Assembly (NCBI RefSeq): GCF_029851875.1
Contig: NZ_JARKVC010000040.1
Location: 1-41,647, forward strand
DNA: 41,647 bases
DNA from: Actinomyces sp.
GTDB taxonomy: Bacteria; Actinomycetota; Actinomycetes; Actinomycetales; Actinomycetaceae
Reading direction: 5' to 3'
The notes beneath the pieces were generated by a model. It ran no database searches. It had not been told where the DNA came from and saw nothing but the letters and a program-made list of their open reading frames with translations. Position numbers and translations under genes: made by a program. This document shows positions 31,936-40,414 of this stretch, one piece after another. Position 1 is the first letter of the stretch. The number at the start of each line of letters is the position of its first letter.

Positions 31936-33039
31936 TCAGGAGGGGTCGTAAGCGGTCGAGACGTCGAGGGCGCCGTCAACGATCTGCTTCTGGATCTCCT
32001 CGACCTTGGTCTTGACCTCAGCGGGGACCTTGGAGTCCCAGTCGTGGAAGGGAGCGATGGAGACGCCGTCGTTGGCCAGGGTGCCGATGAAGGGGGCTGA
32101 GGTGAACTTGCCGTCCTTGGCCTCCTTGACCGTGTCGTAGACGGCGGTGCCGATCTCCTTGACGACTGAGGTCACCATGTACTGGCCGCCGTCGGTGGAG
32201 CTGTAGCCGTCAGCGTCCACCCACACGATGCCGTTGGTGTCCGCGCCGGCAGCCTTGACGGCAGCCAGGGTGCCCAGGCCCACCGGGCCCGCGACCGGCA
32301 TGATGATGTCTGCGCCCTGGGACAGGAACTGCTCGGTCAGCTGCTGGCCCTTGGTGGTGTTGGAGAAGTCACCCACGAAGGACCCGCCCTCCGGGTTGGA
32401 GGGGTCCCAGCCCAGCACCTTGACGGAGGCGGAGTTGTCCTCGTTGTACTTCTGGACGCCCTTGGCGAAGCCCTCCATGAAGATCTGGACGGTGGGGATC
32501 GCCATGCCGCCGTAGGTGGCGACGGTGCCGGTCTTCGTGGTGCCGGCAGCCGCGTAGCCGGCGAGGTAGGCGGCCTCGGCGGTGTTGAAGATGAGGGGCT
32601 TGGCGTTGTCGTACTCCACCGTGCTGCCGTCGGCGTCGGTGAAGCTGGAGTCGATGAGGGCGAACTCGACGTCCGGGTTGGCCTTGGCGGCGTCGCCCAG
32701 GTCCTTGGCGAGGTTGAAGCCGACGCCGATGATGAGGTTGCAGTTCTGCTGGATGAGGGAGTCGACGTTGGTCGGGTAGTCCGCGGCGTCCGTGGACTCC
32801 ACGGCGACGGTGGTCACGCCCAGCTCGGACTCGGCCTTGTCCAGGCCCTCCTTGCCGGACTGGTTGAAGGACTGGTCGTCGAAGCCACCCTCGTCAGAGA
32901 CCATACAGGCCTTGAAGGTGGAGGAGCCGGCGGCCGCGGAGGAGCCGGAGGAGGCGGAGTCGGTGGGGGCCGAGCCGCAGGCGGCCAGGCTCAGCGAGGC
33001 AGCCAGGCCCAGGGCGAGGGCGGAGCAGGTCTTCTTCAT
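31936..33039 (-). CDS. BMP-family nucleoside-binding lipoprotein
   Basis: This 367-aa lipoprotein is the extracellular receptor of the nucleoside ABC importer (BmpA/PnrA/TmpC family). The signal peptide is MKKTCSALALGLAASLSLAA with lipobox LAAC at about 20-23, followed by a Ser/Ala-rich linker. Family motifs are DEGGFDDQSFNQSGKEGL (nucleoside-binding region), GVGFN, FALIDSS, EAAYLAGYAA and VWVDADGY. Start ATG 33039 gives a normal signal peptide; GTG 33042 is possible. It is the first gene of the string, after a promoter-like TATCCT (33112-33117) and a 21-base palindrome in the leader. PnrA relatives bind purine nucleosides; here the downstream enzymes suggest pyrimidine nucleosides too. Confidence 0.95.
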   Translation of the reverse strand: MKKTCSALALGLAASLSLAACGSAPTDSASSGSSAAAGSSTFKACMVSDEGGFDDQSFNQSGKEGLDKAESELGVTTVAVESTDAADYPTNVDSLIQQNCNLIIGVGFNLAKDLGDAAKANPDVEFALIDSSFTDADGSTVEYDNAKPLIFNTAEAAYLAGYAAAGTTKTGTVATYGGMAIPTVQIFMEGFAKGVQKYNEDNSASVKVLGWDPSNPEGGSFVGDFSNTTKGQQLTEQFLSQGADIIMPVAGPVGLGTLAAVKAAGADTNGIVWVDADGYSSTDGGQYMVTSVVKEIGTAVYDTVKEAKDGKFTSAPFIGTLANDGVSIAPFHDWDSKVPAEVKTKVEEIQKQIVDGALDVSTAYDPS

Positions 33040-33080
33040 CACGGTTGCTATCTCCAGGGGAGGTTGGGATGTCACAGCAT

Positions 33081-33101
33081 GCCGTCAGGTGGCCTGACGG
33101 C
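33081..33101. promoter_or_regulatory. Perfect 9-3-9 palindrome in nucleoside operon leader
   Basis: GCCGTCAGG and CCTGACGGC flank TGG. On the minus strand it begins about 10 bases after the TATCCT box, so it overlaps the predicted transcript start region and lies 42 bases before ATG 33039. It could be an operator or a leader hairpin. Confidence 0.65.
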
Positions 33102-33111
33102 GCACCCGTCC

Positions 33112-33117
33112 AGGATA
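33112..33117 (-). promoter_or_regulatory. -10 box TATCCT of nucleoside operon
   Basis: TATCCT on the minus strand, in a small AT-rich patch (GTTTATCC), lies 72 bases before ATG 33039. The -35 is unclear. Confidence 0.5.
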
Positions 33118-33208
33118 AACGCTCCACCTGTGGGCAGGACACACGCAGGCCATCTTCCCGACAGATTCCCAGCAAGCGCACTGGCCCGTCATGCTGCTCG
33201 CCCCAGGC

Positions 33209-34354
33209 TCACAGCAGGTCCGTGCGTCCCTCCTCGCGCAGGCGGTCGACCACGCCCTTGACCTCCTGGGCGTGCGCCGGCGTCGTGATGAGCAGCGCGT
33301 CAGGCGTGTCGACGACGACCAGCCCGGGCACGCCCAGCAGCGTCACCTTGCGGCCGGTGGTTGAGGCCACCAGCGCGCCGTCGCTCCCCCGGGCCTCCAC
33401 GTCCGTCTCCTGGCCCGAGGAGGCCAGGGCGTCAAGCACCGCCGTGCCGGCAGCCGCCCCCTGCCGACGGGGCGGAACGAGCGCGGCCAGCGCGTCGAAG
33501 CCGCCGACGTCGTCCCACCCCATCGAGGCCGGGACGACGGCGACGCCCCCGGCCGCGGCCACGGGCTCGGCGATGGCGTGGTCGATCGCGATCTTCTCCA
33601 GCCCCGGCCACACACGGGCCAGGGTCTCCTCGCGCTGCGGGGTGTCCCAGGCCGCGGCGATCTGCTCGACGCCGGCCGCGAGCGCGGGACGCTGGCGTGC
33701 CAGGTGGTCCAGCAGCACGCCGGCGCGCACGACGAACATGCCTGCGTTCCAGCGGTAGTCACCGCTGGCCAGGTAGCGCGCCGCAGTGGCGGCGTCCGGC
33801 TTCTCGGTGAAGCCCAGGACCACGCGGCCGTCGGGCGCGCCGGCCACGCCGGCGCTCTGGCCGGCGTGGATGTAGCCGAAGGCGGTGGAGGGACCGGTGG
33901 CCTCGATACCGATGGTGACGACCCAGCCCTCCTGGGCGAGCAGGGCGGCCTGAGAGACCGCCTGGGCAAAGGCGGCCTCGTCGGCGATGACGTGGTCCGC
34001 GGCGAAGGAGCCGACCAGGGCCTGGCGCCCGTGGCGCTCGACGATGACTGCAGCCGCCAGGGCGATGGCCGCCATGGAGTCGCGTGGGCTCGGCTCGGCC
34101 AGGAGGTTGGCGGCCGGGACCTGCGGCAGCTGAGCGGCCACGGCGTCCAGGTGCGCCGCGCCGGTGACAACGGTGACCGAGTCCGCCACGGGCTCCAGAC
34201 GGGCGACGGTGCCCTGGAGGAGGGTGCGACCGGTGCCGGTCAGGTCAAGGAGGAACTTGGGCCGGTTGCGGCGGCTGAGTGGCCACAGCCGGGTGCCGGC
34301 GCCTCCGGCCGGGATGATCGCGTGGATACGGGGCGAGGTGTTCTGCTCAGTCAC
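33209..34354 (-). CDS. manC: Mannose-1-phosphate guanylyltransferase
   Basis: This cytosolic nucleotidyltransferase makes GDP-mannose from mannose 1-phosphate and GTP, for glycolipids, mannans and glycoproteins. The 381-aa protein has the nucleotide-binding signature IIPAGGAGTRLWPLSRRNRPK (about 13-33), FTEKPD (about 181), YRWNAGMFV (about 198) and EKIAIDHAIAEP. There is no C-terminal isomerase domain, so it is the monofunctional type. Start GTG 34354 has TACGCT 7 bases upstream; the GGAGG is too close for a normal SD. GTG 34390, overlapping the upstream YihY-family stop, is an alternative. It partners functionally with a phosphomannomutase, possibly 19565-21304. Confidence 0.92.
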   Translation of the reverse strand: MTEQNTSPRIHAIIPAGGAGTRLWPLSRRNRPKFLLDLTGTGRTLLQGTVARLEPVADSVTVVTGAAHLDAVAAQLPQVPAANLLAEPSPRDSMAAIALAAAVIVERHGRQALVGSFAADHVIADEAAFAQAVSQAALLAQEGWVVTIGIEATGPSTAFGYIHAGQSAGVAGAPDGRVVLGFTEKPDAATAARYLASGDYRWNAGMFVVRAGVLLDHLARQRPALAAGVEQIAAAWDTPQREETLARVWPGLEKIAIDHAIAEPVAAAGGVAVVPASMGWDDVGGFDALAALVPPRRQGAAAGTAVLDALASSGQETDVEARGSDGALVASTTGRKVTLLGVPGLVVVDTPDALLITTPAHAQEVKGVVDRLREEGRTDLL

Positions 34355-34361
34355 GCCCTCC

Positions 34362-34367
34362 AGCGTA
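34362..34367 (-). promoter_or_regulatory. -10-like TACGCT of manC
   Basis: TACGCT on the minus strand ends 7 bases before GTG 34354. Confidence 0.35.
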
Positions 34368-34379
34368 GGCGACCGCAGG

Positions 34380-35615
34380 CTAGAGCTCACGGTAGCGGGC
34401 CAGGCGCGCCTGCGCCCGGGCCCGGGCCCGGCGGTAGCGCCACAGGGTCAGACGTGCCCGCAGACCTGGCTTGCCACCCGGTTCGGGCTCCGCCTCCTCC
34501 AGGGCCACCGGAGGTATGTAGTCGGGGTGGGCGGTGGAGTCGACCTCCAGGGCCCCGGTCAGCGACTGGCGCGGCCAGGCCAGGGTAGCGGGCACCGAGA
34601 GCGTGACGTAGTTGGGAGTCTGGTCGGCGTGCAGCTCGTCGGGGTGGTCAACGGTCTGGGGCCGCGGCGGGTTGGCCATCCACGCGCACACGTAGAGCAC
34701 CACTCGGCTGGCCAGGTGGAGCCACAGGACGAGCACCGCCAGCGCGGCGAAGGAGGCCAGCATCGGGTTGCTCGAGACCGAGCCCACCGCGCTGGTTCCC
34801 ACCTGTCGCAGCACGCTGAAGGCCAGCGCGCCGACCGCCGCACCGGTCACGAGGTCCCGGCGCGGCACGCGCGGCCCGGACAGACGGATGATCAGCGCCA
34901 GCACCCCTGCGTCGATGAGGAAGGACAGCACCAGCGTCGCCGCCCTTGCCCCCGTCCCGGACAGCCAGGAGGGCAGGAAGTCCATCGCCCCCGCCACCGC
35001 GCTGGTCAGGACCGTGGCCACGGCCGTGGCCAGCACCGCCACCACGATGACGAGGAAGCCTGCGAGGTTCGCCAGCTGGTTGACCACCGGGCTGCGGGGC
35101 AGGGTGACGATGCCGAACATGGCTCGCACCCCGTTGCTCAGCGCCCCCATGAGCCCCATCGCGGAGTAGAGCAGGGTGAGCAGACCGATGACGGAGCCGA
35201 GGTTGAGGGCGGAGTCGAGGGTGAGCTGGTCGATGCTCACCAGACCGCTGCCGCTGCCGTCGTCCACCACGCCGGGCAGGAGGCTGTCGACGGTGTCGAG
35301 GACCGCGTCTCGGACCTGCGGGTGGTGACCGATGGTCGCCATGAGGACGCTGACTCCGATGGCCAGTCCCGCGAAGACGGAGAACAGCCCGGTGTAGGCG
35401 ATGCCTCCGGCCAGCAGGCCACCGCGGACGTTGCCGTAGCGTGCCAGCACCCGCCCCGGCCGGCTCCGGCCCCACCACTCCAGCGCCGCCTGGACACGCT
35501 CCAGCAGCCTCCCTACGGTGCCGTGAGGCTCCCGGCCCTCTCCAGGTCCGGGGTCGCCGGAGGCCTCCGCCGGGACGTCAGGGGCGGTGCGGTCCTGGGC
35601 ACGAGCAGCGTCCAT
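34380..35615 (-). CDS. YihY/BrkB family inner-membrane protein
   Basis: This 411-aa membrane protein belongs to the YihY (formerly RNase BN/BrkB) family with about six helices and no established activity. An acidic/proline-rich N-terminus (1-50) precedes RYGNVRGGLLAGGIAYTGLFSVFAGLAIGVSVL (helix 1 region), GLLTLLYSAMGLMGALSNGVRAMF, SFLIDAGVLALIIRLS and a core with VTGAAVGALAFSVLRQVGTS. A long hydrophilic tail (about 320-411), rich in Pro, Glu and Arg, follows the last helix. Start ATG 35615 has AAGGAGA 7 bases upstream. Its stop lies close to the manC start region, so the two may be co-transcribed. It is divergent from galK. Confidence 0.88.
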   Translation of the reverse strand: MDAARAQDRTAPDVPAEASGDPGPGEGREPHGTVGRLLERVQAALEWWGRSRPGRVLARYGNVRGGLLAGGIAYTGLFSVFAGLAIGVSVLMATIGHHPQVRDAVLDTVDSLLPGVVDDGSGSGLVSIDQLTLDSALNLGSVIGLLTLLYSAMGLMGALSNGVRAMFGIVTLPRSPVVNQLANLAGFLVIVVAVLATAVATVLTSAVAGAMDFLPSWLSGTGARAATLVLSFLIDAGVLALIIRLSGPRVPRRDLVTGAAVGALAFSVLRQVGTSAVGSVSSNPMLASFAALAVLVLWLHLASRVVLYVCAWMANPPRPQTVDHPDELHADQTPNYVTLSVPATLAWPRQSLTGALEVDSTAHPDYIPPVALEEAEPEPGGKPGLRARLTLWRYRRARARAQARLARYREL

Positions 35616-35754
35616 CGGGGTCTCCTTGGGATGCGGGGAACGGGCACGACCAGGTGAGCCCGCAGACGGCGACTGCCCCACTCTAGCGCCGGCTCAGCAG
35701 GACCAGGAGCAGGACCCTGGACTGCAACACCGTACGGCGCGCAGCCTGGTCTGG

Positions 35755-35760
35755 CAGGAT
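35755..35760 (+). promoter_or_regulatory. -10-like CAGGAT of galK
   Basis: CAGGAT ends 6 bases before ATG 35767. It also contains AGGA, so it could serve as a Shine-Dalgarno instead. Confidence 0.3.
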
Positions 35761-35766
35761 GACGCC

Positions 35767-37059
35767 ATGTCCTACGAGAGCGTATCCGCCCCCCACGACC
35801 CCGTCTTCTCCCCCGCCCTGTCCCCCGACGAGGGCGTGGCCGCTGCCACCGCGCTGTTCCGTGAGGCCTTTGGCTGTGAGCCCGACGGCGTGTGGTACGC
35901 GCCCGGGCGAGTCAACGTCATCGGCGAGCACACGGACTACAACGGCGGGCTGGCGCTGCCCATCGCCCTGCCTCACCGGGCCCACATGGCGCTGCGTCGC
36001 CGTGAGGACCGCACCATCCGCCTGGTCTCGCCCCAGACGCGCGAGACGATCGACGTCCTCGACCTGGACCAGATCGGCCCCAAGGGAACCCCGGGCGAGG
36101 TCCGGCACTGGAACGCCTACGTGGCCGGTGTGGCCTGGGCCCTGGAGCAGGACGGGCTGGGGCCGGTCAGCGGCTTCGACGCGGCCCTGTACTCCTGCGT
36201 GCCGCTGGGTGGCGGGCTGTCCTCCTCGGCGGCGCTGGAGGGAGCCACCGTCGTCGCGCTGGACGAGGTCAGCTTCCTGGGACTGGCCGGCAGCGTGGAG
36301 GAGCCTGACGACGCCGGGCGCGAGCGACTGGTGGCCTCCTGCGTGCGCGCGGAGAACGAGATGGCTGGCGCCCCCACCGGAGGGATGGACCAGTCCGCCT
36401 CGCTGCGTTGCCAGGCCGGGCACGCCCTGGAGCTGGACTGCCGCAGCGGGCAGGTGCGTCAGGTCCCCCTCGACCTGGCGGGCGCGGGGCTCGCGCTGCT
36501 GGTGATCGACACCAAGGCCAAGCACTCCCACGCCGACGGCCAGTACGGCTCCCGGCGCGCGGCCTGCGAGAAGGCCGCTTCGCTCCTGGGGGTGGACCTG
36601 CTGGTCGAGGTCTCTCCCGAGGCTCTTCCCCAGGCGCTTGAGCTCCTGGCGGCCAGCGGCGAGGACGGTGCGGAGCTGGTCAGGCGCACCCGCCACGTGG
36701 TCACGGAGATCCAGCGGACCAAGGACCTGGTGGCCCTGCTCAGCGACGGCCGTGCTCTGGCCGGCGACAAGCTGGCCGAGGTCGGCAGGCTGCTCAACGC
36801 CTCCCACGACTCCCTGCGCGAGGACTACGAGTGCACCTGCCCCGAGCTCGACGTCGCCGTCGACGCTGCTCGCGCTGCCGGCGCGCACGGGGCCAGGATG
36901 ACCGGCGGCGGCTTCGGAGGCTCCGCGATCGCGCTGGTAGACGCTGACGCCGTCGAGCAGGTGGCTCGCGCCGTCGTCCAGGCCTATGCCCGTGAGGGCT
37001 TCGGCGCCCCGGCCTTCCTGGACGCCGTGCCCTCCGCACCGGCTGGCCGCCTGGCCTGA
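35767..37059 (+). CDS. galK: Galactokinase
   Basis: This cytosolic GHMP kinase phosphorylates galactose at C1, the first committed Leloir step. The 430-aa protein shows the galactokinase signature GRVNVIGEHTDYNGG (47-61), the GHMP ATP motif PLGGGLSSSAALE (146-158), the catalytic-base region PTGGMDQ (D208) and MTGGGFGGSAIAL near the C-terminus. Length is a little over E. coli GalK (382 aa), with a longer N-terminus. Start ATG 35767 has CAGGAT 6 bases upstream. No galT or galE is in the window, so the rest of the pathway lies elsewhere. A hairpin follows the stop. Confidence 0.95.
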   Translation: MSYESVSAPHDPVFSPALSPDEGVAAATALFREAFGCEPDGVWYAPGRVNVIGEHTDYNGGLALPIALPHRAHMALRRREDRTIRLVSPQTRETIDVLDLDQIGPKGTPGEVRHWNAYVAGVAWALEQDGLGPVSGFDAALYSCVPLGGGLSSSAALEGATVVALDEVSFLGLAGSVEEPDDAGRERLVASCVRAENEMAGAPTGGMDQSASLRCQAGHALELDCRSGQVRQVPLDLAGAGLALLVIDTKAKHSHADGQYGSRRAACEKAASLLGVDLLVEVSPEALPQALELLAASGEDGAELVRRTRHVVTEIQRTKDLVALLSDGRALAGDKLAEVGRLLNASHDSLREDYECTCPELDVAVDAARAAGAHGARMTGGGFGGSAIALVDADAVEQVARAVVQAYAREGFGAPAFLDAVPSAPAGRLA

Positions 37060-37074
37060 TCCGTCACGAGCCAC

Positions 37075-37101
37075 GGAGCTGCCCGTCTCAGGGGCAGCTC
37101 C
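37075..37101 (+). terminator. 10-bp hairpin after galK
   Basis: GGAGCTGCCC (37075-37084) pairs with GGGCAGCTCC (37092-37101) around a seven-base loop, 16 bases past the galK stop. No T-run follows. Confidence 0.6.
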
Positions 37102-37185
37102 TCCTGAAGGATGAGCCCCCAGGGACACGCGTTCTCTATGCTCTCCTCAAGTCCCGACTCCCTCTTGCCCCAGGTGGAGGCACCC

Positions 37186-38250
37186 GTGAAGCGTTACGTC
37201 CTGCCCGCCCTGAAGATCCTCATCGCCCTGGTCATCGCCGTGGCACTGACCAAGATCGCCTTCTTCCCCAGCCAGAAGGAGGGCACCTCCGCCGCCCCGA
37301 CCCCGGGCTTCTCCGTAGGCACCCAGACGACGACGGCGACGCTCGGCGACATCTCCAACACCATCGACGTCAAGGGACAGGTCGTCGAGGACGCCGCGCT
37401 GGAGGCGCAGGCGACCCTGGAGGGCGTCGTCGAGGGCTTCTCCGTGGACAAGGGAGCCACGGTCACTCAGGGGGCACCGCTGCTGACGATCGTCAAGACC
37501 GAGCCTCAGGAGCCCCAGGTCATCGAGGAGACGGACGAGGAGGGCGTGGTCACCACGCGTGAGGTGCCCCAGCCGGACAAGGTCACGCGCGCCGTCGTCT
37601 ACGCCCCGGCCGCTGGCGTGGTCTCCTTCAACGTCATCAAGGACCAGCAGACCAACGTCGGCATGGTGGTCGCCACCGTCTCGCCGGGCACCTTCTCCGC
37701 CACCGGCACCATCACCCCCTCCCAGCAGTACCAGCTGACCAACGCGCCCACCACCGCCCAGCTCACGCTTGAGGGCGGCCCGGCGCCCTTCCAGTGCCAG
37801 GGCCTGAGCATCGGCACCAAGGCCAAGACCTCGACGACGACCGACCCGACCTCCGGTGACGTCACCACGACCACCGGCGACGGCACGAGCGTGGAGGTCC
37901 GTTGCCCGGTGCCCGGGGACCAGAAGGTCTTCCCGGGTCTGCCGGTGACGATCGGGATCGACGCCGGCTCGGCCACCGGGGCGCTGCTGGTGCCCGTCAC
38001 CGCCGTCGAGGGCTCGACGACCAAGGGCAACGTCTGGGTCGTCACGGACCCCGAGGCGCCCGAGCAGGCCGAGAAGCGCGAGGTCGCGCTCGGCATCAGT
38101 GACGGCGTCAGCATCCAGGTCACCGAGGGGCTGAGCGAGGGTGAGGAGATCCTCCTGTTCGTCCCGGGCAAGGACACCACGCGCACCGGCGAGCCGAACA
38201 GCTGTGACGAGTACGCCTGCTACGACGAGAACGGTCAGGAGATCCTGTGA
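37186..38250 (+). CDS. HlyD/MacA-like membrane fusion protein
   Basis: This 354-aa envelope protein is the adaptor of a MacAB-like ABC exporter. An N-terminal helix (YVLPALKILIALVIAVALTK) anchors it; the outer part has a lipoyl/barrel-sandwich hybrid (QVVEDAALEAQATLEGVVEGF, VYAPAAGVVSFNVIKDQQ) and a beta-barrel region (GLPVTIGIDAGSATGALLVPVTAV). Four cysteines lie outside the membrane: FQCQG, VRCPV and SCDEYAC near the C-terminus, suggesting disulfides. GTG 37186 with GGTGGAGG five bases upstream is preferred; ATG 37138 is possible. The stop overlaps the ATPase start (GTGA). The exported substrate is unknown. Confidence 0.85.
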   Translation: MKRYVLPALKILIALVIAVALTKIAFFPSQKEGTSAAPTPGFSVGTQTTTATLGDISNTIDVKGQVVEDAALEAQATLEGVVEGFSVDKGATVTQGAPLLTIVKTEPQEPQVIEETDEEGVVTTREVPQPDKVTRAVVYAPAAGVVSFNVIKDQQTNVGMVVATVSPGTFSATGTITPSQQYQLTNAPTTAQLTLEGGPAPFQCQGLSIGTKAKTSTTTDPTSGDVTTTTGDGTSVEVRCPVPGDQKVFPGLPVTIGIDAGSATGALLVPVTAVEGSTTKGNVWVVTDPEAPEQAEKREVALGISDGVSIQVTEGLSEGEEILLFVPGKDTTRTGEPNSCDEYACYDENGQEIL

Positions 38251-39083
38251 CCGCCTCCGCCCCGACGCCCCCGACGCCCTCAGCGCCGTCGGACCCGCTG
38301 GAGGCGCAGGAGACCACTGACCTGCCGCCCACGGCACCTGCCGCAGGCGCGCCGGTGCTCAGCCTGCGAGGCGTCGCCCGCACCTTCGAGGTGCCCGACG
38401 CCGATCCGCTCCGTATCCTCACCGACGTCAACCTTGACGTCCACCCCGGCGAGCACGTGGCCATCGTGGGCCGTTCGGGAACCGGAAAGTCGACGCTGCT
38501 CAACATCCTGGGCCTCATTGACCAGGCCAGCGCCGGCAGCTACCTGCTGGACGGGGTGGACACGGCGACGCTGGGTGAGTCCCGCCGAGCGCACCTGCGC
38601 GGACGCACCTTCGGCTTCGTCTTCCAGACCTTCAACCTCATCCCGGGCCTGACCACCACGGAGAACGTGTCCGCGCCGCTGCTCTACGACCGTGGCCTGG
38701 CCTTCTGGGGCCGCACCGCCCGGGCGGAGGAGCTGCTGGAGGCGGTCGGCCTGGAGGACAAGATCGGTGGGCCCGTCAACCGACTGTCCGGAGGTGAGCA
38801 GCAGCGCGTGGCCATCGCACGTGCCCTGGCCCGCAAGCCGCGGATCATCCTGGCTGACGAGCCCACCGGAGCCCTGGACGTGGACACCGGCGCCTCGGTG
38901 ATGAACCTGCTGGAGACCCAGTGCGCGCAGACAGGGGCGGCCCTGATCATCATCACCCACGACCTGGCCGTGGCCAGCCGGGCGCGCACCCAGTACCGGC
39001 TGGAGGAGGGGCACCTGACGCCCATCAGCGTGGAGCGCCGTACGCACGGCTCGCTCCAGACCCTGGAGGAGGTGCCAGCATGA
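38247..39083 (+). CDS. ABC exporter ATPase (MacB/LolD type)
   Basis: This 278-aa ATPase energises the exporter with the next permease. Motifs: GRSGTGKST (75-83) Walker A, FVFQTFNLIPGLT Q-loop, LSGGEQQRVAIARALA signature, IILADEPTGALD Walker B and THDLAVA switch. LIPGLT and the sequence around the Q-loop are typical of the MacB/LolD/FtsE branch. An N-terminal Pro/Ala/Thr-rich lead of 35 residues precedes the domain. Start GTG 38247 overlaps the adaptor stop by four bases; the stop overlaps the permease start by four bases (ATGA, 39080-39083), so all three genes are translationally coupled. Confidence 0.94.
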   Translation: MTASAPTPPTPSAPSDPLEAQETTDLPPTAPAAGAPVLSLRGVARTFEVPDADPLRILTDVNLDVHPGEHVAIVGRSGTGKSTLLNILGLIDQASAGSYLLDGVDTATLGESRRAHLRGRTFGFVFQTFNLIPGLTTTENVSAPLLYDRGLAFWGRTARAEELLEAVGLEDKIGGPVNRLSGGEQQRVAIARALARKPRIILADEPTGALDVDTGASVMNLLETQCAQTGAALIIITHDLAVASRARTQYRLEEGHLTPISVERRTHGSLQTLEEVPA

Positions 39084-40408
39084 ACGGGTTCCTCACCGGC
39101 GTCGTCGGTGCCCTGGTCGAGGCCTGGGCCCAGCTGCGCATCGGCAAGCTGCGCGTCATGCTCTCCCTCATCGGCGTGGCGGTGGCGGTGGCTGCCATGA
39201 CCTTCATCATCGCCTTCGGGCAGGTCTCCTCCGCCGTGCAGCAGGACCTCATGGAGAAGTGGACCGGGCGCCCAGGCACTGTGCAGATCATGGTCTCTCC
39301 CACCACCGGTACGCAGGGCGGCTCGGCCGGCGCCGGTCTGGACGCCGGTGCCGCGCCAGCCACGCAGGACCCGGCCCAGGACCCCGGCACGGACACGCAG
39401 GCGCGTCTGGCCGCGGCCCGCAAGGACTTTGTCAGCCGCTACGAGATCACGCGGTGGGCCACGAGCTACTCCCAGAACCTGCGCCTGAGCCTGGCGGACG
39501 GGCCCGTGACGGTGTCCAGCACCGTGGTCTCGCCCGGTTACGGTCTGGTGCACCCCACCCGCCTCGCCGAGGGCCGGTGGTTCAGGGCCGATGACGCCGA
39601 CGACCTGTCCCCCAGCATCGTCGTCTCCCGCTCGCTGCTCACCCAGCTGGGTATCGACAGCCTCACCGAGCCGGTCCAGGTCAGGGGCCTGGCGCCGATG
39701 AGGGCCACCTACACGGTGGTGGGCGTCCTTCCCTCGGACCCCGACGGCGGGCAGAGGTGCGCGAGCGGGGAGGACGGGCAGATGGTGTGCCGTGAGGAGC
39801 TCAAGGCATTTGTCCTGGCTGAGCCCTTCGAGAGGCTCCTGCCGGCCACCGTCCAGCGTGAGGAGCCGACCTTTGAGGTGTGGGCGGGCGCTGGGCGCAG
39901 CAAGGAGATGACCGAGCTGGCCAAGACCTACTTTGACGGCGTCTTCGGACGCGGAGCGACCAGCGTCTACGACAACGACTTCAGCCAGTCCGAGGACTTC
40001 AACCGGGTCTTCACCCTGTCCGTGACCGGGGCCGGCGTGTTCATCATGGTCCTGGGAGCCCTGGGACTGATCAACATCTCCCTGGTCACCGTGCGCCAGC
40101 GCATCCACGAGATCGGTGTGCGACGCTCCTTCGGGGCGACCAACCGGCGCATCTTCTTCTCCATCATGCTGGAGTCCGTGGTCGCGACGGTGGTGGCCGG
40201 CGTGGTCGGCATCATCATCGCCATCATCGCCATGCGAGCGGTCCCCCTGGAGAGCCTCATGCAGACCGAGATCACGAACCGACCGCCCTTCCCCATGTCC
40301 GCGGCCTTCATCGGCCTGGCGGCGGCCAGCGGGGTCGGTGCGCTGGCAGGCATCATCCCGGCGATCGTGGCAGTGCGCATCCGTCCGATCGACGCCATCA
40401 GGATCTGA
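39080..40408 (+). CDS. ABC exporter permease (MacB/FtsX type)
   Basis: This 442-aa membrane protein is the permease of the tripartite-like exporter. Helix 1 (VMLSLIGVAVAVAAMTFIIAF) is followed by a large extracytoplasmic domain (about 55-310, MacB periplasmic core type, with a Gly/Ala-rich insertion near 75-105) and an FtsX domain with three helices: VTGAGVFIMVLGALGLINISL, SIMLESVVATVVAGVVGIII and the last near AAASGVGALAGIIPAIVAV. RQRIHEIGVRRSFGATNRRI is the coupling-loop signature. Start ATG 39080 follows GGAGG. The family moves peptides, lipoproteins or antibiotics out of the membrane; no substrate can be named here. Confidence 0.92.
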   Translation: MNGFLTGVVGALVEAWAQLRIGKLRVMLSLIGVAVAVAAMTFIIAFGQVSSAVQQDLMEKWTGRPGTVQIMVSPTTGTQGGSAGAGLDAGAAPATQDPAQDPGTDTQARLAAARKDFVSRYEITRWATSYSQNLRLSLADGPVTVSSTVVSPGYGLVHPTRLAEGRWFRADDADDLSPSIVVSRSLLTQLGIDSLTEPVQVRGLAPMRATYTVVGVLPSDPDGGQRCASGEDGQMVCREELKAFVLAEPFERLLPATVQREEPTFEVWAGAGRSKEMTELAKTYFDGVFGRGATSVYDNDFSQSEDFNRVFTLSVTGAGVFIMVLGALGLINISLVTVRQRIHEIGVRRSFGATNRRIFFSIMLESVVATVVAGVVGIIIAIIAMRAVPLESLMQTEITNRPPFPMSAAFIGLAAASGVGALAGIIPAIVAVRIRPIDAIRI

Positions 40409-40414
40409 AGCGGC

